Origin: an uncultured Clostridia bacterium
Lineage (GTDB): Bacteria; Bacillota; Clostridia; Oscillospirales; Acutalibacteraceae
NCBI GenBank assembly: GCA_937919155.1
Contig: CALFPM010000009.1
Location: 1 to 20,948 of the forward strand
Length of the DNA: 20,948 nucleotides
Direction of reading: 5' to 3'
Positions 8,291 to 15,443 of this stretch are shown piece after piece (the first letter of the stretch is position 1; every line of letters begins with the position of its first letter). The notes beneath the pieces are model-generated. The model was not told where the DNA came from and ran no database searches. It worked only from the letters and a program-made list of their open reading frames with translations. A program made the position numbers and the translations under genes.

Positions 8291-8319
8291 TTGCAATTAT
8301 CAATAATATGTGGTAAAAT
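8291..8319 (+). promoter_or_regulatory. Sigma-A promoter of secG
   Basis: TTGCAA (8291-8296), a 17-base spacer ending in TGTGG, and TAAAAT (8314-8319). The secG ribosome site GGAGG (8340-8344) is about 20 bases downstream. Confidence 0.75.
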
Positions 8320-8354
8320 CCATTAGTAAAATAATTTTTGGAGGTTAATCACCT

Positions 8355-8606
8355 ATGCAGTGGTACGAAATCGTAGTAGGCATTGTGCTTATTATTACAT
8401 CTCTTGCTCTTATTGCTATTGTTCTCCTTCAGGAAAGCCGCACACAGGGTCTTTCAGGCGCTATCGCAGGCGGTGCGGAAACATTCCTTGGCAAAGGAAA
8501 AGGCAAAACTGCAGAACAGAAACTCGCTAAGATCACAAAGATTCTTGCAATCGCATTCTTTGTGCTTGCTCTTGTTTCAACCCTTATCGTTCTGTTTCTT
8601 AACTGA
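8355..8606 (+). CDS. secG: Protein translocase subunit SecG
   Basis: Small accessory subunit of the SecYEG channel in the cytoplasmic membrane. The 83 residues have the standard layout: membrane helix 1 at about 4-24 (IVVGIVLIITSLALIAIVLLQES), the conserved cytoplasmic loop with LSGAIAGGAETFLGKGKGK (about 34-52), and helix 2 at about 61-82. GGAGG lies ten bases before the ATG. The AGGT of that site could pair with ACCT just before the start (8342-8345 with 8351-8354), a weak four-pair hairpin. It is transcribed alone, from its own promoter to its own terminator. In many Firmicutes secG sits next to rnr and smpB; neither is here. Confidence 0.95.
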   Translation: MQWYEIVVGIVLIITSLALIAIVLLQESRTQGLSGAIAGGAETFLGKGKGKTAEQKLAKITKILAIAFFVLALVSTLIVLFLN

Positions 8607-8624
8607 TTATTAATTGTGATCACT

Positions 8625-8658
8625 AAAAGCTGTTCCGTTCGGAACAGCTTTTTTAGTT
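8625..8658. terminator. Bidirectional terminator between secG and sigK
   Basis: Stem AAAAGCTGTTCC / GGAACAGCTTTT (8625-8636 with 8641-8652) has a GTTC tetraloop. It ends in a T-run on the + strand (TTTTTTAGTTTTT) and TTTTAG on the minus strand. It serves both secG and the converging sigma factor gene, whose stop codon (8655-8653) touches the stem. Confidence 0.9.
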
Positions 8659-9342
8659 TTTATTGAACCTTTTTCTTAACTTTTCAATCACTCTTTTTTC
8701 AATTCTGCTGACATATGACCGAGAAATATTAAACTTGTTTGCAATTTGATTTTGCGTAAGAGGAACTGCGCCATATAATCCATACCTTAAGACAATTATT
8801 TCCTTTTCTCTTTCATCCTCAAGTTCTTCAACATACTTATATAATCTGGATATTTCAATTTTATCGCTGATGTCATCCGCAATTGTATCTTCAACCGATA
8901 CGATATCTATCAAAGTCAACGGATTCCCTTCATTGTCAGAGTCAATCGGTTCATTAATTGAGATATCCTGTGAAGATTTCTTCTGACTTCTGAAATACAT
9001 CAGAATTTCATTTTCGATGCATTTTGATGCATAGGTTGCAAGCTTAATGCCTTTTTCTTCATCGAAAGTATTAACCGCTTTTATCAAACCAATTGTACCG
9101 ATTGAAATAAGGTCATCCTGTTCATTCACATTTGCACAGTATTTCTTGATTATATGTGCAACCAGTCTGAGATTATGTTCAACAAGAGTGTTTTTGGCAT
9201 TTAAATCTCCTTGCTTAAATTTAACCAAAAGTTCTTTTTCTTTTTTTGATGACAATGCGGGCGGAAATGAATTTCCATTCTTTATATGCAACGCAAAAAA
9301 CAAAAATCCTTTTGATATTATTTCCACAATAATTCTTAACAT
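8653..9342 (-). CDS. sigK: Sporulation sigma factor, pro-sigma-K
   Basis: RNA polymerase sigma factor for late mother-cell transcription in sporulation. Residues 1-18 are a hydrophobic leader (IIVEIISKGFLFFAL) followed by HIKNGNSFPPALSS. This matches the pro-sequence of sigma-K that SpoIVFB removes inside the membrane. Region 2 is strongly conserved: LVEHNLRLVAHIIKKY, DLISIGTIGLIKAV and ATYASKCIENEILMYFR. Region 4 ends in ISRSYVSRIEKR, the sigma-K rather than sigma-E wording, and INEPIDSDNEGNPLTLID also fits sigma-K. The gene is uninterrupted, so no skin-type element splits it. The GGGAG ribosome site is at 9355-9351, eight bases before the ATG. I saw no convincing sigma-E promoter upstream. 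Sigma-E is the only real alternative identity, and the leader argues against it. Confidence 0.87.
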   Translation of the reverse strand: MLRIIVEIISKGFLFFALHIKNGNSFPPALSSKKEKELLVKFKQGDLNAKNTLVEHNLRLVAHIIKKYCANVNEQDDLISIGTIGLIKAVNTFDEEKGIKLATYASKCIENEILMYFRSQKKSSQDISINEPIDSDNEGNPLTLIDIVSVEDTIADDISDKIEISRLYKYVEELEDEREKEIIVLRYGLYGAVPLTQNQIANKFNISRSYVSRIEKRVIEKLRKRFNKN

Positions 9343-9431
9343 TTAATCAACTCCCACTTACATTTATATCGGAATACTCAATTAAAATTACACAAAAATT
9401 TATTTTTCCGTGCTATATATTCAATATGAAC

Positions 9432-9460
9432 TTGCATAATACATAAAAAAGTAATATAAT
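9432..9460 (+). promoter_or_regulatory. Sigma-A promoter of the isomerase/phosphoesterase pair
   Basis: TTGCAT (9432-9437) and a perfect TATAAT (9455-9460) are 17 bases apart. The start codon at 9490 is 30 bases beyond. The region is shared with the divergently transcribed sigK gene. Confidence 0.8.
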
Positions 9461-9489
9461 GTAATAAATATATTAAAGAGGTGGATCAA

Positions 9490-10269
9490 ATGGACAGAAT
9501 CAAACTCGGAGCGCAGCTTTATACATTGCGTGATTATATCAAAACATACGAAGATTGCGAAGAAACATTTAAATATCTCAACAATATCGGAATCAATGTT
9601 ATTCAAATTTCGGGAATCGGTCCCATTGCACCCGAAAAAGTGGCGTATCTCGTAGAAAAATACAACATGGATGTATGCGTTACTCACACCTCTTTTGACA
9701 GAATGCAAACCGACCTTGATGCAGTTATGAATGAACATAAGATGCTCGGATGTGACACTCTCGGTATCGGCGGAATGCCCGATATCTATAAAAAAGATGT
9801 AGAAGGAATCAAAGAATTTATACGTATCACAAGCGAAATAGGCAAAAAAATGCACGATAACGGTTTGCAATTTGCTTACCATAATCATGCGTTTGAATTT
9901 ACAAAACTCGAAAACGGCAGACGTATTTTTGATATGCTTATCGAAGATACCAAGCCCGAAGAATTCAGTTTCATCGGTGATACATACTGGTTCCAGTTTG
10001 GCGGTGTTAATCCGTGTGATTACATTGAGAAAATTGCGGGCAGAATGAAAGTATGCCACTTCAAGGACTACGGCATAACTGACCACACACCAAAATTCGT
10101 TGAAATCGGCACAGGAAACCTTAACCTTGATGCTATCTACAACAAATGTAAAGCATCAGGTGTAAAATATATTGTTATCGAACAGGATATATGCGAAATA
10201 GACCCCAGAGAGTCAATGGCTATCAGCTACAAGAATTTGGTTGATATTGCCGAAAGGAACGAAAAATAA
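9490..10269 (+). CDS. Sugar phosphate isomerase/epimerase family protein (TIM barrel)
   Basis: Xylose-isomerase-like TIM barrel of the AP-endonuclease-2 fold, a family including inosose dehydratase, inosose isomerase and hydroxypyruvate isomerase. The start LGAQLYTLRDYIKT is typical. Metal-ligand positions are visible in order: AYHNHAFEF (about 134-142), FIGDTYWFQFGG (about 165-176), VCHFKDYG (about 192-199) and VEIGTGNL (about 206-213). The ATG at 9490 is preferred over the in-frame GTG at 9481 because AGAGGTGG (9477-9484) is its ribosome site and overlaps that GTG. The 259-residue length is normal. The substrate cannot be told from sequence; no inositol or sugar transport genes are nearby. 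Its stop overlaps the next start by one base (TAATG), so the two products are probably made together. Confidence 0.85.
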   Translation: MDRIKLGAQLYTLRDYIKTYEDCEETFKYLNNIGINVIQISGIGPIAPEKVAYLVEKYNMDVCVTHTSFDRMQTDLDAVMNEHKMLGCDTLGIGGMPDIYKKDVEGIKEFIRITSEIGKKMHDNGLQFAYHNHAFEFTKLENGRRIFDMLIEDTKPEEFSFIGDTYWFQFGGVNPCDYIEKIAGRMKVCHFKDYGITDHTPKFVEIGTGNLNLDAIYNKCKASGVKYIVIEQDICEIDPRESMAISYKNLVDIAERNEK

Positions 10270-11876
10270 TGAACTTTTCTCCTCTCACGCTTACAGTTTT
10301 AACAGACACACATTATTATTCAAAGCAAAACGGAACCTGCGGAAAAGCTTATGATTTTGCCAATCTCAAAAGTCAGAAATTGCTTGCGGAAAGTGCCGAA
10401 GTTCTCGAAGAAGCATTTAATCAGATAAAGAATGATGCAGAAAGCAATATAATTCTCATCAGCGGCGATGTAACAAACAACGGTGAACTCAACGCACACG
10501 CTGAGTTTATTGCAATGCTTCGCGACTTAAAGAACAACGGTAAAAAAGTTTATGTCATTACTGCAACACACGATTTTCGTAATTCCGGCGTTACTGACGG
10601 ATATAATGGCGATAATGTCTATGACGTACCCACCGCAACCAGGGATATGCTTTACGATATGTACCGTGAATTCGGTCCCGATGATGCTATGTCTGTTCAT
10701 ATGCCCAGTATGTCATACATTGTTCAATTGGCAGACGGATATCGTCTTTTTGCGCTTAATGACGATACCAACCTTAACGGCAAAAGCGGGTTTTCAGACG
10801 ATTGTTTTGAATGGATAACTGAAAACGCAAGAAAAGCGAGAGAAGAAAATCAGTTCATCATTGCAATGACTCATCATCCTTTGATTGCACCCTCGCCAAT
10901 CTATGAATTGATCGGTAAAGGTGATATGTTAGGCGATTACGAGTTCAGAATCAAGCAGCTTGCAGACCTTGGAATTCAATTCATTTTCACAGGGCACACT
11001 CATATCCATAACATTTCTGCATTTCAGAGCGAACAGGGAAATGTTCTGTATGACATCTGCGGCGCATCGCCAATCGGATATCCCGGTGCATACAGAAAGG
11101 TTAGCTTTCATCCCGAAAGCAAATCCGTCAATGTAGGCACCGAATATGTAAATACGCCTCAGAAATATGTCGATGAGGGTTATACGTTGCGTGAAAAGCT
11201 TGAAGAACAGTTAATCGGTGTAATTAAAGGAATGATAAAAACCGCCGGAGAAGATATTGATAAGCTTGCAAATATGACAACGGCTATCAGCATTAAACCA
11301 AGAGTTGTTTATAAATTCGGATGGATTATAAAGCCTGTTTTCAAGCTTCTCAATTCATTGAAAATCGGCACTGTCGCTAAATGGACTAAACACGAAACAG
11401 GTCTTAAAAGCGCAGAATACGCTCATATTAAAGACATTAAAGTTGTTGACTTTATAGCGGAACTTGTTCTGAATCTCTTTGGCGGAGAAAGCAAATACTC
11501 TCCCGATACACCTCAGTATAAAATTACTATCGGATTGCTTAATATTATCGACAGTATTCTCAGGGTTCTTCACATCGACTTAGGTAAAATACTTAAAGTC
11601 GCAACAAATGCAGCAGCATTTGTTGAACCCTTGCTTTATAACGCTGAAATAGATTCTTACTTTGCAAACCTCGAAATTTATCCGTACACGGAAGCAGGGG
11701 AGTATGCGAAGAAAAAACTTGAATTTCCAAGCAAAAAAGTAACTGTCAAAACCAGTCGCAAAGGATTGCCGATAATTATTGCTCTTGCATTAATTGTAAT
11801 TCCGTTTTTACCCATTTGGGCAGTGATTATACTTTGTGCATACACAAAAAATTACATTAAATACAGGACAAGTTAA
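10269..11876 (+). CDS. Metallophosphoesterase with C-terminal membrane helix
   Basis: Calcineurin-like phosphoesterase. The two-metal site is nearly complete: D13 and H15 (TDTHYY), D67 (SGDVTNNGE), H202/H203 (MTHHP), and H243/H245 (TGHTHIH). The usual GNHD block reads ATHD, with T100 where the metal-bridging asparagine normally is, then H101 and D102. After the catalytic domain (about 1-290) comes a 200-residue helical region of unknown role, then one hydrophobic segment near 503-525 (IIIALALIVIPFLPIWAVII). There is no N-terminal signal sequence, so the catalytic domain probably faces the cytoplasm, tethered by its C-terminus. It overlaps the isomerase-like gene by one base, which hints at a shared pathway. 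The substrate is unknown. The family call is firm. Confidence 0.85.
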   Translation: MNFSPLTLTVLTDTHYYSKQNGTCGKAYDFANLKSQKLLAESAEVLEEAFNQIKNDAESNIILISGDVTNNGELNAHAEFIAMLRDLKNNGKKVYVITATHDFRNSGVTDGYNGDNVYDVPTATRDMLYDMYREFGPDDAMSVHMPSMSYIVQLADGYRLFALNDDTNLNGKSGFSDDCFEWITENARKAREENQFIIAMTHHPLIAPSPIYELIGKGDMLGDYEFRIKQLADLGIQFIFTGHTHIHNISAFQSEQGNVLYDICGASPIGYPGAYRKVSFHPESKSVNVGTEYVNTPQKYVDEGYTLREKLEEQLIGVIKGMIKTAGEDIDKLANMTTAISIKPRVVYKFGWIIKPVFKLLNSLKIGTVAKWTKHETGLKSAEYAHIKDIKVVDFIAELVLNLFGGESKYSPDTPQYKITIGLLNIIDSILRVLHIDLGKILKVATNAAAFVEPLLYNAEIDSYFANLEIYPYTEAGEYAKKKLEFPSKKVTVKTSRKGLPIIIALALIVIPFLPIWAVIILCAYTKNYIKYRTS

Positions 11877-11962
11877 AATAATTAAAACATACTTTACAAT
11901 TTTTTAACTTATTTAATTTACTATGATATTAACATAATCTTCTTAAGGGAGGTTTGATTTCA

Positions 11963-14176
11963 TTGAAAAAAAACAAAGCAAAAAAAGATAAAAAAGAGCT
12001 TAGCAAAGCATCACTTGTTCTGCTTGGAATATTCAGCGTTGTTGCACTCACAGCTGTTGTTGTTGTGTCATATCTTCTTATCAATGTTATTTCAACAGTC
12101 AAAGGCGATCTGATAATTAATCTGGATGAATACAAGGCAAATCAGAACCAGACATCTTTTATCTACGCTTACGATAAGAACGGAAAAACCGTTGAAATTG
12201 CCAGACTTCACGGCGAAGAGGACAGAGTCTGGGTTGACCTTGACGATATGTCACCTTACATGGATGATGCTTTTATCGCCCTTGAAGATGTACGTTTTAA
12301 GAAACATCACGGTGTTGACTGGATAAGAACTGTGGGTGTTATCGTTAAACCCAAACAGATTGGTCAGGGCGGTTCAACTATAACACAGCAGCTTATTAAA
12401 AACCTGACTAACAACAAAGAAGTTACCGTTGTTCGTAAATTCAATGAAATATTAACTGCACTTAACCTTGAAGAGCACTATGACAAGGACACAATTATTG
12501 AAGCTTATCTCAACACATTGTATCTCGGCAGCGGATGCTATGGCGTAAAAACAGCCAGTCAGGAATATTTCGGCAAAGATGTCAGTGAACTCAATGCCGC
12601 TGAATGCGCGGTTATAGCATCAATTACTCAGGCACCGACAAAATGGAATCCGCTTCTTAATCCTGAAAACAACAAAAAGCGTCAGCTTGATTGTCTTGAA
12701 AAAATGCATAAAGAAGGCTTTCTTTCAAAAGAAGAATATGATGAAGCCTGTAATTTTGAACTGATTTTCACAAACAGTGACAATTACGTACCCGATGAAA
12801 AAGAAGATGAATCGGCTAAAAAAGACACAGAAAATACCGTTGACAGTTTTTATGTTGATTATGTCAGACAGTGTGTCCAGAATGACCTTATGGAAGAATA
12901 CGGCTATTCAAAGCAGCAGGCTCAGGATAAGATTCTTTACGGCGGACTTAAAATTTATGCCGCGGTTGACCTTGAAATTCAAGAAACACTCGAAGATGTT
13001 TATGTTAATCGCAAATCATTCCCTGATATCTACAGCAAGGATGAAGATCACGAAGGCGAACCCGTACAGTCTGCAATGACGATTATGGATTATAGCGGAA
13101 GAGTGGTTGCTATCATTGGCGAAGCCGGTCCGAAATCAGGTCCTATGTGCCTTAACAGAGCTGCTAATTCATTCAGACAGCCCGGTTCAACAATCAAGCC
13201 TCTTGCAACCTATGCACCTGCAATCGAAATGAATATTTATAACTATTCAAGCATGATCAAGGACTATGCAATACCCGTTTCAGGCAAGCTCTGGCCTCAC
13301 AACGTTGATAAAACATATGGTTCAGGCCAAAATGTTTCCGTTGAATATGCAATTCAGAAATCGCTCAATACCGTTCCTGCGAGAATAATTAACTACGATG
13401 TCGGTATTGATAACTCTTTTGAATTTATCAGAGACCGTTTCAAACTCTCAAGACTTGACGAAAAAGAAGACAGAACTCTTTCACCGCTTGCTACCGGTGC
13501 GCTCACCAACGGCACAACAACCGTTGAAATGGCTGCGGCCTATGCAACATTCGGAAACGGTGGCTATTATTATAAACCATATTCATATTACAAAGTAACT
13601 AACAGCCAAGGCACACAGATTCTTTTAAGCAATGAAAATCCAAAAGAAAAAGCTCAGCAGGTTATAACTGAAGAAACATCAGATATTATGTGCGAACTTC
13701 TCCAGACTGTTGACACAAGCTATTACGGAACAGGAAGTAACGTTCGCAAATTCGGCATTATGGCTAAAACAGGTACAACCAGCAGTGATAAAGACCGTTG
13801 GTTCTGCGCAGGAACCCCTTATTATGTGGCTGCAGTTTGGTTCGGATTTGATCATCCTGAAACTCTCGGTGTTTCAACAAACCCCGGCGGAAAAGTGTTT
13901 ATAAGAGTTTTTGATGAAATTCACAAAGGTCTGCCTGAAAAGAATTTCCCGAAAAGTTCAAAGACAATCGAAAAAAAATATTGCCGTGCAACAGGCAAGC
14001 TTGCAGGCTCTAATTGTTCATCAACAGGTGTTGGTTGGTATAAAATCACATCATTACCCGCAACATGCACAACCTGCACATTTACGCCTTCAACCGATGA
14101 ACTTGTGAGCAATGTTGTTGGCGGAGTAGTCGAAAATCTTGATTCGATTCTTGATAATATAGTCGGCGAAAGATAA
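11963..14176 (+). CDS. Class A penicillin-binding protein (bifunctional peptidoglycan synthase)
   Basis: Polymerises lipid II and cross-links the peptides outside the membrane. The TTG at 11963 is chosen because AAGGGAGG (11945-11952) lies ten bases upstream; the earlier TTG at 11954 almost touches it. A basic N-terminus precedes the membrane helix (about 18-45). The GT51 domain has catalytic E108 (EDVRFKKHHG), GQGGSTITQQLIKNL, and EAYLNTLYLGSGCYG. The transpeptidase domain has S409-TIK-K412, S467-x-N469 and K602-TGTT. The C-terminal tail has four cysteines in a short region (CRATGKLAGSNC ... CTTC), as in many clostridial PBPs. The length of 737 residues is typical of PBP1a/PonA. No clear promoter is seen in the 85-base gap upstream. 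It heads a + strand run leading to ruvX and cwlD. Confidence 0.94.
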   Translation: MKKNKAKKDKKELSKASLVLLGIFSVVALTAVVVVSYLLINVISTVKGDLIINLDEYKANQNQTSFIYAYDKNGKTVEIARLHGEEDRVWVDLDDMSPYMDDAFIALEDVRFKKHHGVDWIRTVGVIVKPKQIGQGGSTITQQLIKNLTNNKEVTVVRKFNEILTALNLEEHYDKDTIIEAYLNTLYLGSGCYGVKTASQEYFGKDVSELNAAECAVIASITQAPTKWNPLLNPENNKKRQLDCLEKMHKEGFLSKEEYDEACNFELIFTNSDNYVPDEKEDESAKKDTENTVDSFYVDYVRQCVQNDLMEEYGYSKQQAQDKILYGGLKIYAAVDLEIQETLEDVYVNRKSFPDIYSKDEDHEGEPVQSAMTIMDYSGRVVAIIGEAGPKSGPMCLNRAANSFRQPGSTIKPLATYAPAIEMNIYNYSSMIKDYAIPVSGKLWPHNVDKTYGSGQNVSVEYAIQKSLNTVPARIINYDVGIDNSFEFIRDRFKLSRLDEKEDRTLSPLATGALTNGTTTVEMAAAYATFGNGGYYYKPYSYYKVTNSQGTQILLSNENPKEKAQQVITEETSDIMCELLQTVDTSYYGTGSNVRKFGIMAKTGTTSSDKDRWFCAGTPYYVAAVWFGFDHPETLGVSTNPGGKVFIRVFDEIHKGLPEKNFPKSSKTIEKKYCRATGKLAGSNCSSTGVGWYKITSLPATCTTCTFTPSTDELVSNVVGGVVENLDSILDNIVGER

Positions 14177-14182
14177 AAATAA

Positions 14183-14216
14183 TGCGGAGTTTGTTTTGCT
14201 GCAAACTCCGCAATTT
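14183..14216 (+). terminator. Hairpin between PBP and ruvX (weak terminator or attenuator)
   Basis: TGCGGAGTTTG (14183-14193) pairs perfectly with CAAACTCCGCA (14202-14212) around an eight-base loop. Only ATTTTAAAA follows, a poor U-tract, so termination is probably partial. The arm contains ATGCGGAGT, the same nine bases that occur in the hairpin after ruvX. Confidence 0.6.
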
Positions 14217-14232
14217 TAAAAGGAATGATTTT

Positions 14233-14655
14233 TTGATTATTATGTCAGTTGATTACGGCGATGTAAGAACAGGTATTGCCGTTTGCGATAAATTTGAAAT
14301 GCTTGCTTCTCCTGTTTGCAGCATAACTCAGCGAAATCCCGATATACTCATTGTGGAAATTGCAAAACTTGCAGAAAAATACAAGCCCGAGCAATTTGTT
14401 GTAGGATTGCCCAGAAACATGGACTCTTCATATGGTTCAAGAGCAGAGAAATGCGAAGAATTTGCAAAAAAACTTTCAAATGAAACAAATATACCTTATG
14501 TTATGAGAGACGAGCGTCTCACAACGGTCAGCGCACACAATGCTTTGAACACAACTAACACAAGAGGAAAAAAGAGAAAAGCTGCCGTTGACCAGGTTGC
14601 TGCCGTTGTTATTCTTCAGGACTACATAGATTTCAGAAAAAATCAAAATATATAA
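14233..14655 (+). CDS. ruvX: Holliday junction resolvase-like / pre-16S rRNA nuclease YqgF (RuvX)
   Basis: RNase H-fold protein of the YqgF/RuvX family, linked to 16S rRNA 5'-end maturation and proposed as a Holliday-junction resolvase. The TTG at 14233 gives MIIMSVDYGD, the usual family N-terminus, eight bases after AAGGAA. The longer frame from ATG 14182 would begin inside the upstream hairpin and add 17 unconserved residues. The acidic active site is complete: D7 (VDYGDVRTG), E94 (RDERLTT) and D120 (VDQVAA). VVGLPRNMDSSYG, the conserved phosphate loop, is near residue 57. The 140-residue length is standard. Forty-eight bases separate it from the amidase gene, and a hairpin fills most of that gap. 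Confidence 0.92.
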   Translation: MIIMSVDYGDVRTGIAVCDKFEMLASPVCSITQRNPDILIVEIAKLAEKYKPEQFVVGLPRNMDSSYGSRAEKCEEFAKKLSNETNIPYVMRDERLTTVSAHNALNTTNTRGKKRKAAVDQVAAVVILQDYIDFRKNQNI

Positions 14656-14659
14656 TCAC

Positions 14660-14699
14660 TTCACCGCATAGTATTTATCAAAAAGATATGCGGAGTGAA
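14660..14699 (+). promoter_or_regulatory. Hairpin sequestering the ribosome site of the cwlD-type gene
   Basis: TTCAC-CGCATA (14660-14670) pairs with TATGCG-GA-GTGAA (14687-14699), giving eleven pairs with a two-base bulge and a 16-base loop. The GGAG (14692-14695) serving the ATG at 14704 lies inside the right arm and bulge. No U-tract follows, so a translational rather than termination role is likely. Confidence 0.55.
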
Positions 14700-14703
14700 T
14701 TGA

Positions 14704-15441
14704 ATGATAATAGTAGCATCTGCAAAATTGAAAATAAAATTTTTATTTTCTGCAGTTTTATTGCTGATTTTTTCTGTGTTGGCGATTGGAACGAAATATG
14801 TTATTGACAAAGCTGCTCTGAAAGCGTCAACCGAAAGAACAGACTACACAATAATAATTGATGCAGGTCACGGCGGAGTTGACGGCGGAACATCTGCCGC
14901 AGACGGTACACTTGAAAAAGATATAAATCTTCAGATTGCACATAAACTTAATAACATTTTGCAATCGTTCGGTGTTCAGACTGTTATGATCAGAACGGAA
15001 GATATTTCAATCCACGATGAAACCGCAAATACAATCAGACAGAAAAAGGTTTCTGATATAAAAAACAGATTGAGTATAATCAATAACACTGACAACGCAA
15101 TATATATAAGCATTCATCAAAACCATTATTCCGATTCTAAATACAGCGGAACACAGATTTTTTATTCAAAAAACAATCCGTCTTCAATAACTCTCGCACA
15201 AAAAACACGTTTACCTGTTATAACATATCTGCAAAAATCAAACACCCGCGAAATCAAACAAAGCGGGAAAGAGATATATCTGCTTAACAATGCGCAAGTA
15301 CCCGCAGTAATGGTTGAATGCGGTTTTATGTCAAATATAAATGAAAATAAACTTCTGAAAGATGAATATTACCAACAAAAGCTTGCTTTTTTATTGGCAA
15401 TCGGTTTAATGGATTATATCAATTCAACGGAGGAATTATAA
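14704..15441 (+). CDS. cwlD: N-acetylmuramoyl-L-alanine amidase, Amidase_3 type (CwlD-like)
   Basis: Zinc amidase that removes stem peptides from muramic acid. An N-terminal membrane anchor (about 12-30, FLFSAVLLLIFSVLAIG) places it outside the membrane. The zinc ligands are H56 (DAGHGG), E71 (TLEKD) and H138 (SIHQNH), and catalytic E205 lies in VECGFMSN. Its 245 residues, a single domain with no SPOR, SH3 or LysM repeats, fit CwlD, which starts muramic-lactam formation in the spore cortex. The nearby sigK and spoIIM make that reading reasonable, but a vegetative amidase of the same fold cannot be excluded. Its ribosome site is buried in the hairpin just upstream. radA follows after two bases. 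Confidence 0.82.
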   Translation: MIIVASAKLKIKFLFSAVLLLIFSVLAIGTKYVIDKAALKASTERTDYTIIIDAGHGGVDGGTSAADGTLEKDINLQIAHKLNNILQSFGVQTVMIRTEDISIHDETANTIRQKKVSDIKNRLSIINNTDNAIYISIHQNHYSDSKYSGTQIFYSKNNPSSITLAQKTRLPVITYLQKSNTREIKQSGKEIYLLNNAQVPAVMVECGFMSNINENKLLKDEYYQQKLAFLLAIGLMDYINSTEEL

Positions 15442-15443
15442 AA

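Larger units (their letters stand above)
8059..8354. other. Non-coding gap between parC-like gene and secG
   Basis: These 296 bases hold no convincing gene. They contain the strong hairpin at 8064-8098, a ten-base inverted repeat ATCAATGAAA / TTTCATTGAT (8106-8115 and 8163-8172), three near-copies of CTTGCAA (8125, 8187, 8290), a CTTGCA/TGCAAG pair (8187-8192, 8219-8224), and the secG promoter at 8291-8319. A 36-codon minus-strand frame (8232-8122) lacks a good ribosome site. Confidence 0.6.

Noticed and set aside
9421..10086. A 221-codon open frame on the minus strand opposite the isomerase-like gene
   Set aside because: The + strand protein has clear TIM-barrel motifs and a promoter; the antisense frame is rich in Phe/Tyr/His from reversed codons and shows no motif or ribosome site.
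14182..14232. An N-terminal extension of RuvX from ATG 14182
   Set aside because: That ATG lies in the hairpin arm after the PBP gene with no ribosome site; TTG 14233 gives the family's normal N-terminus.
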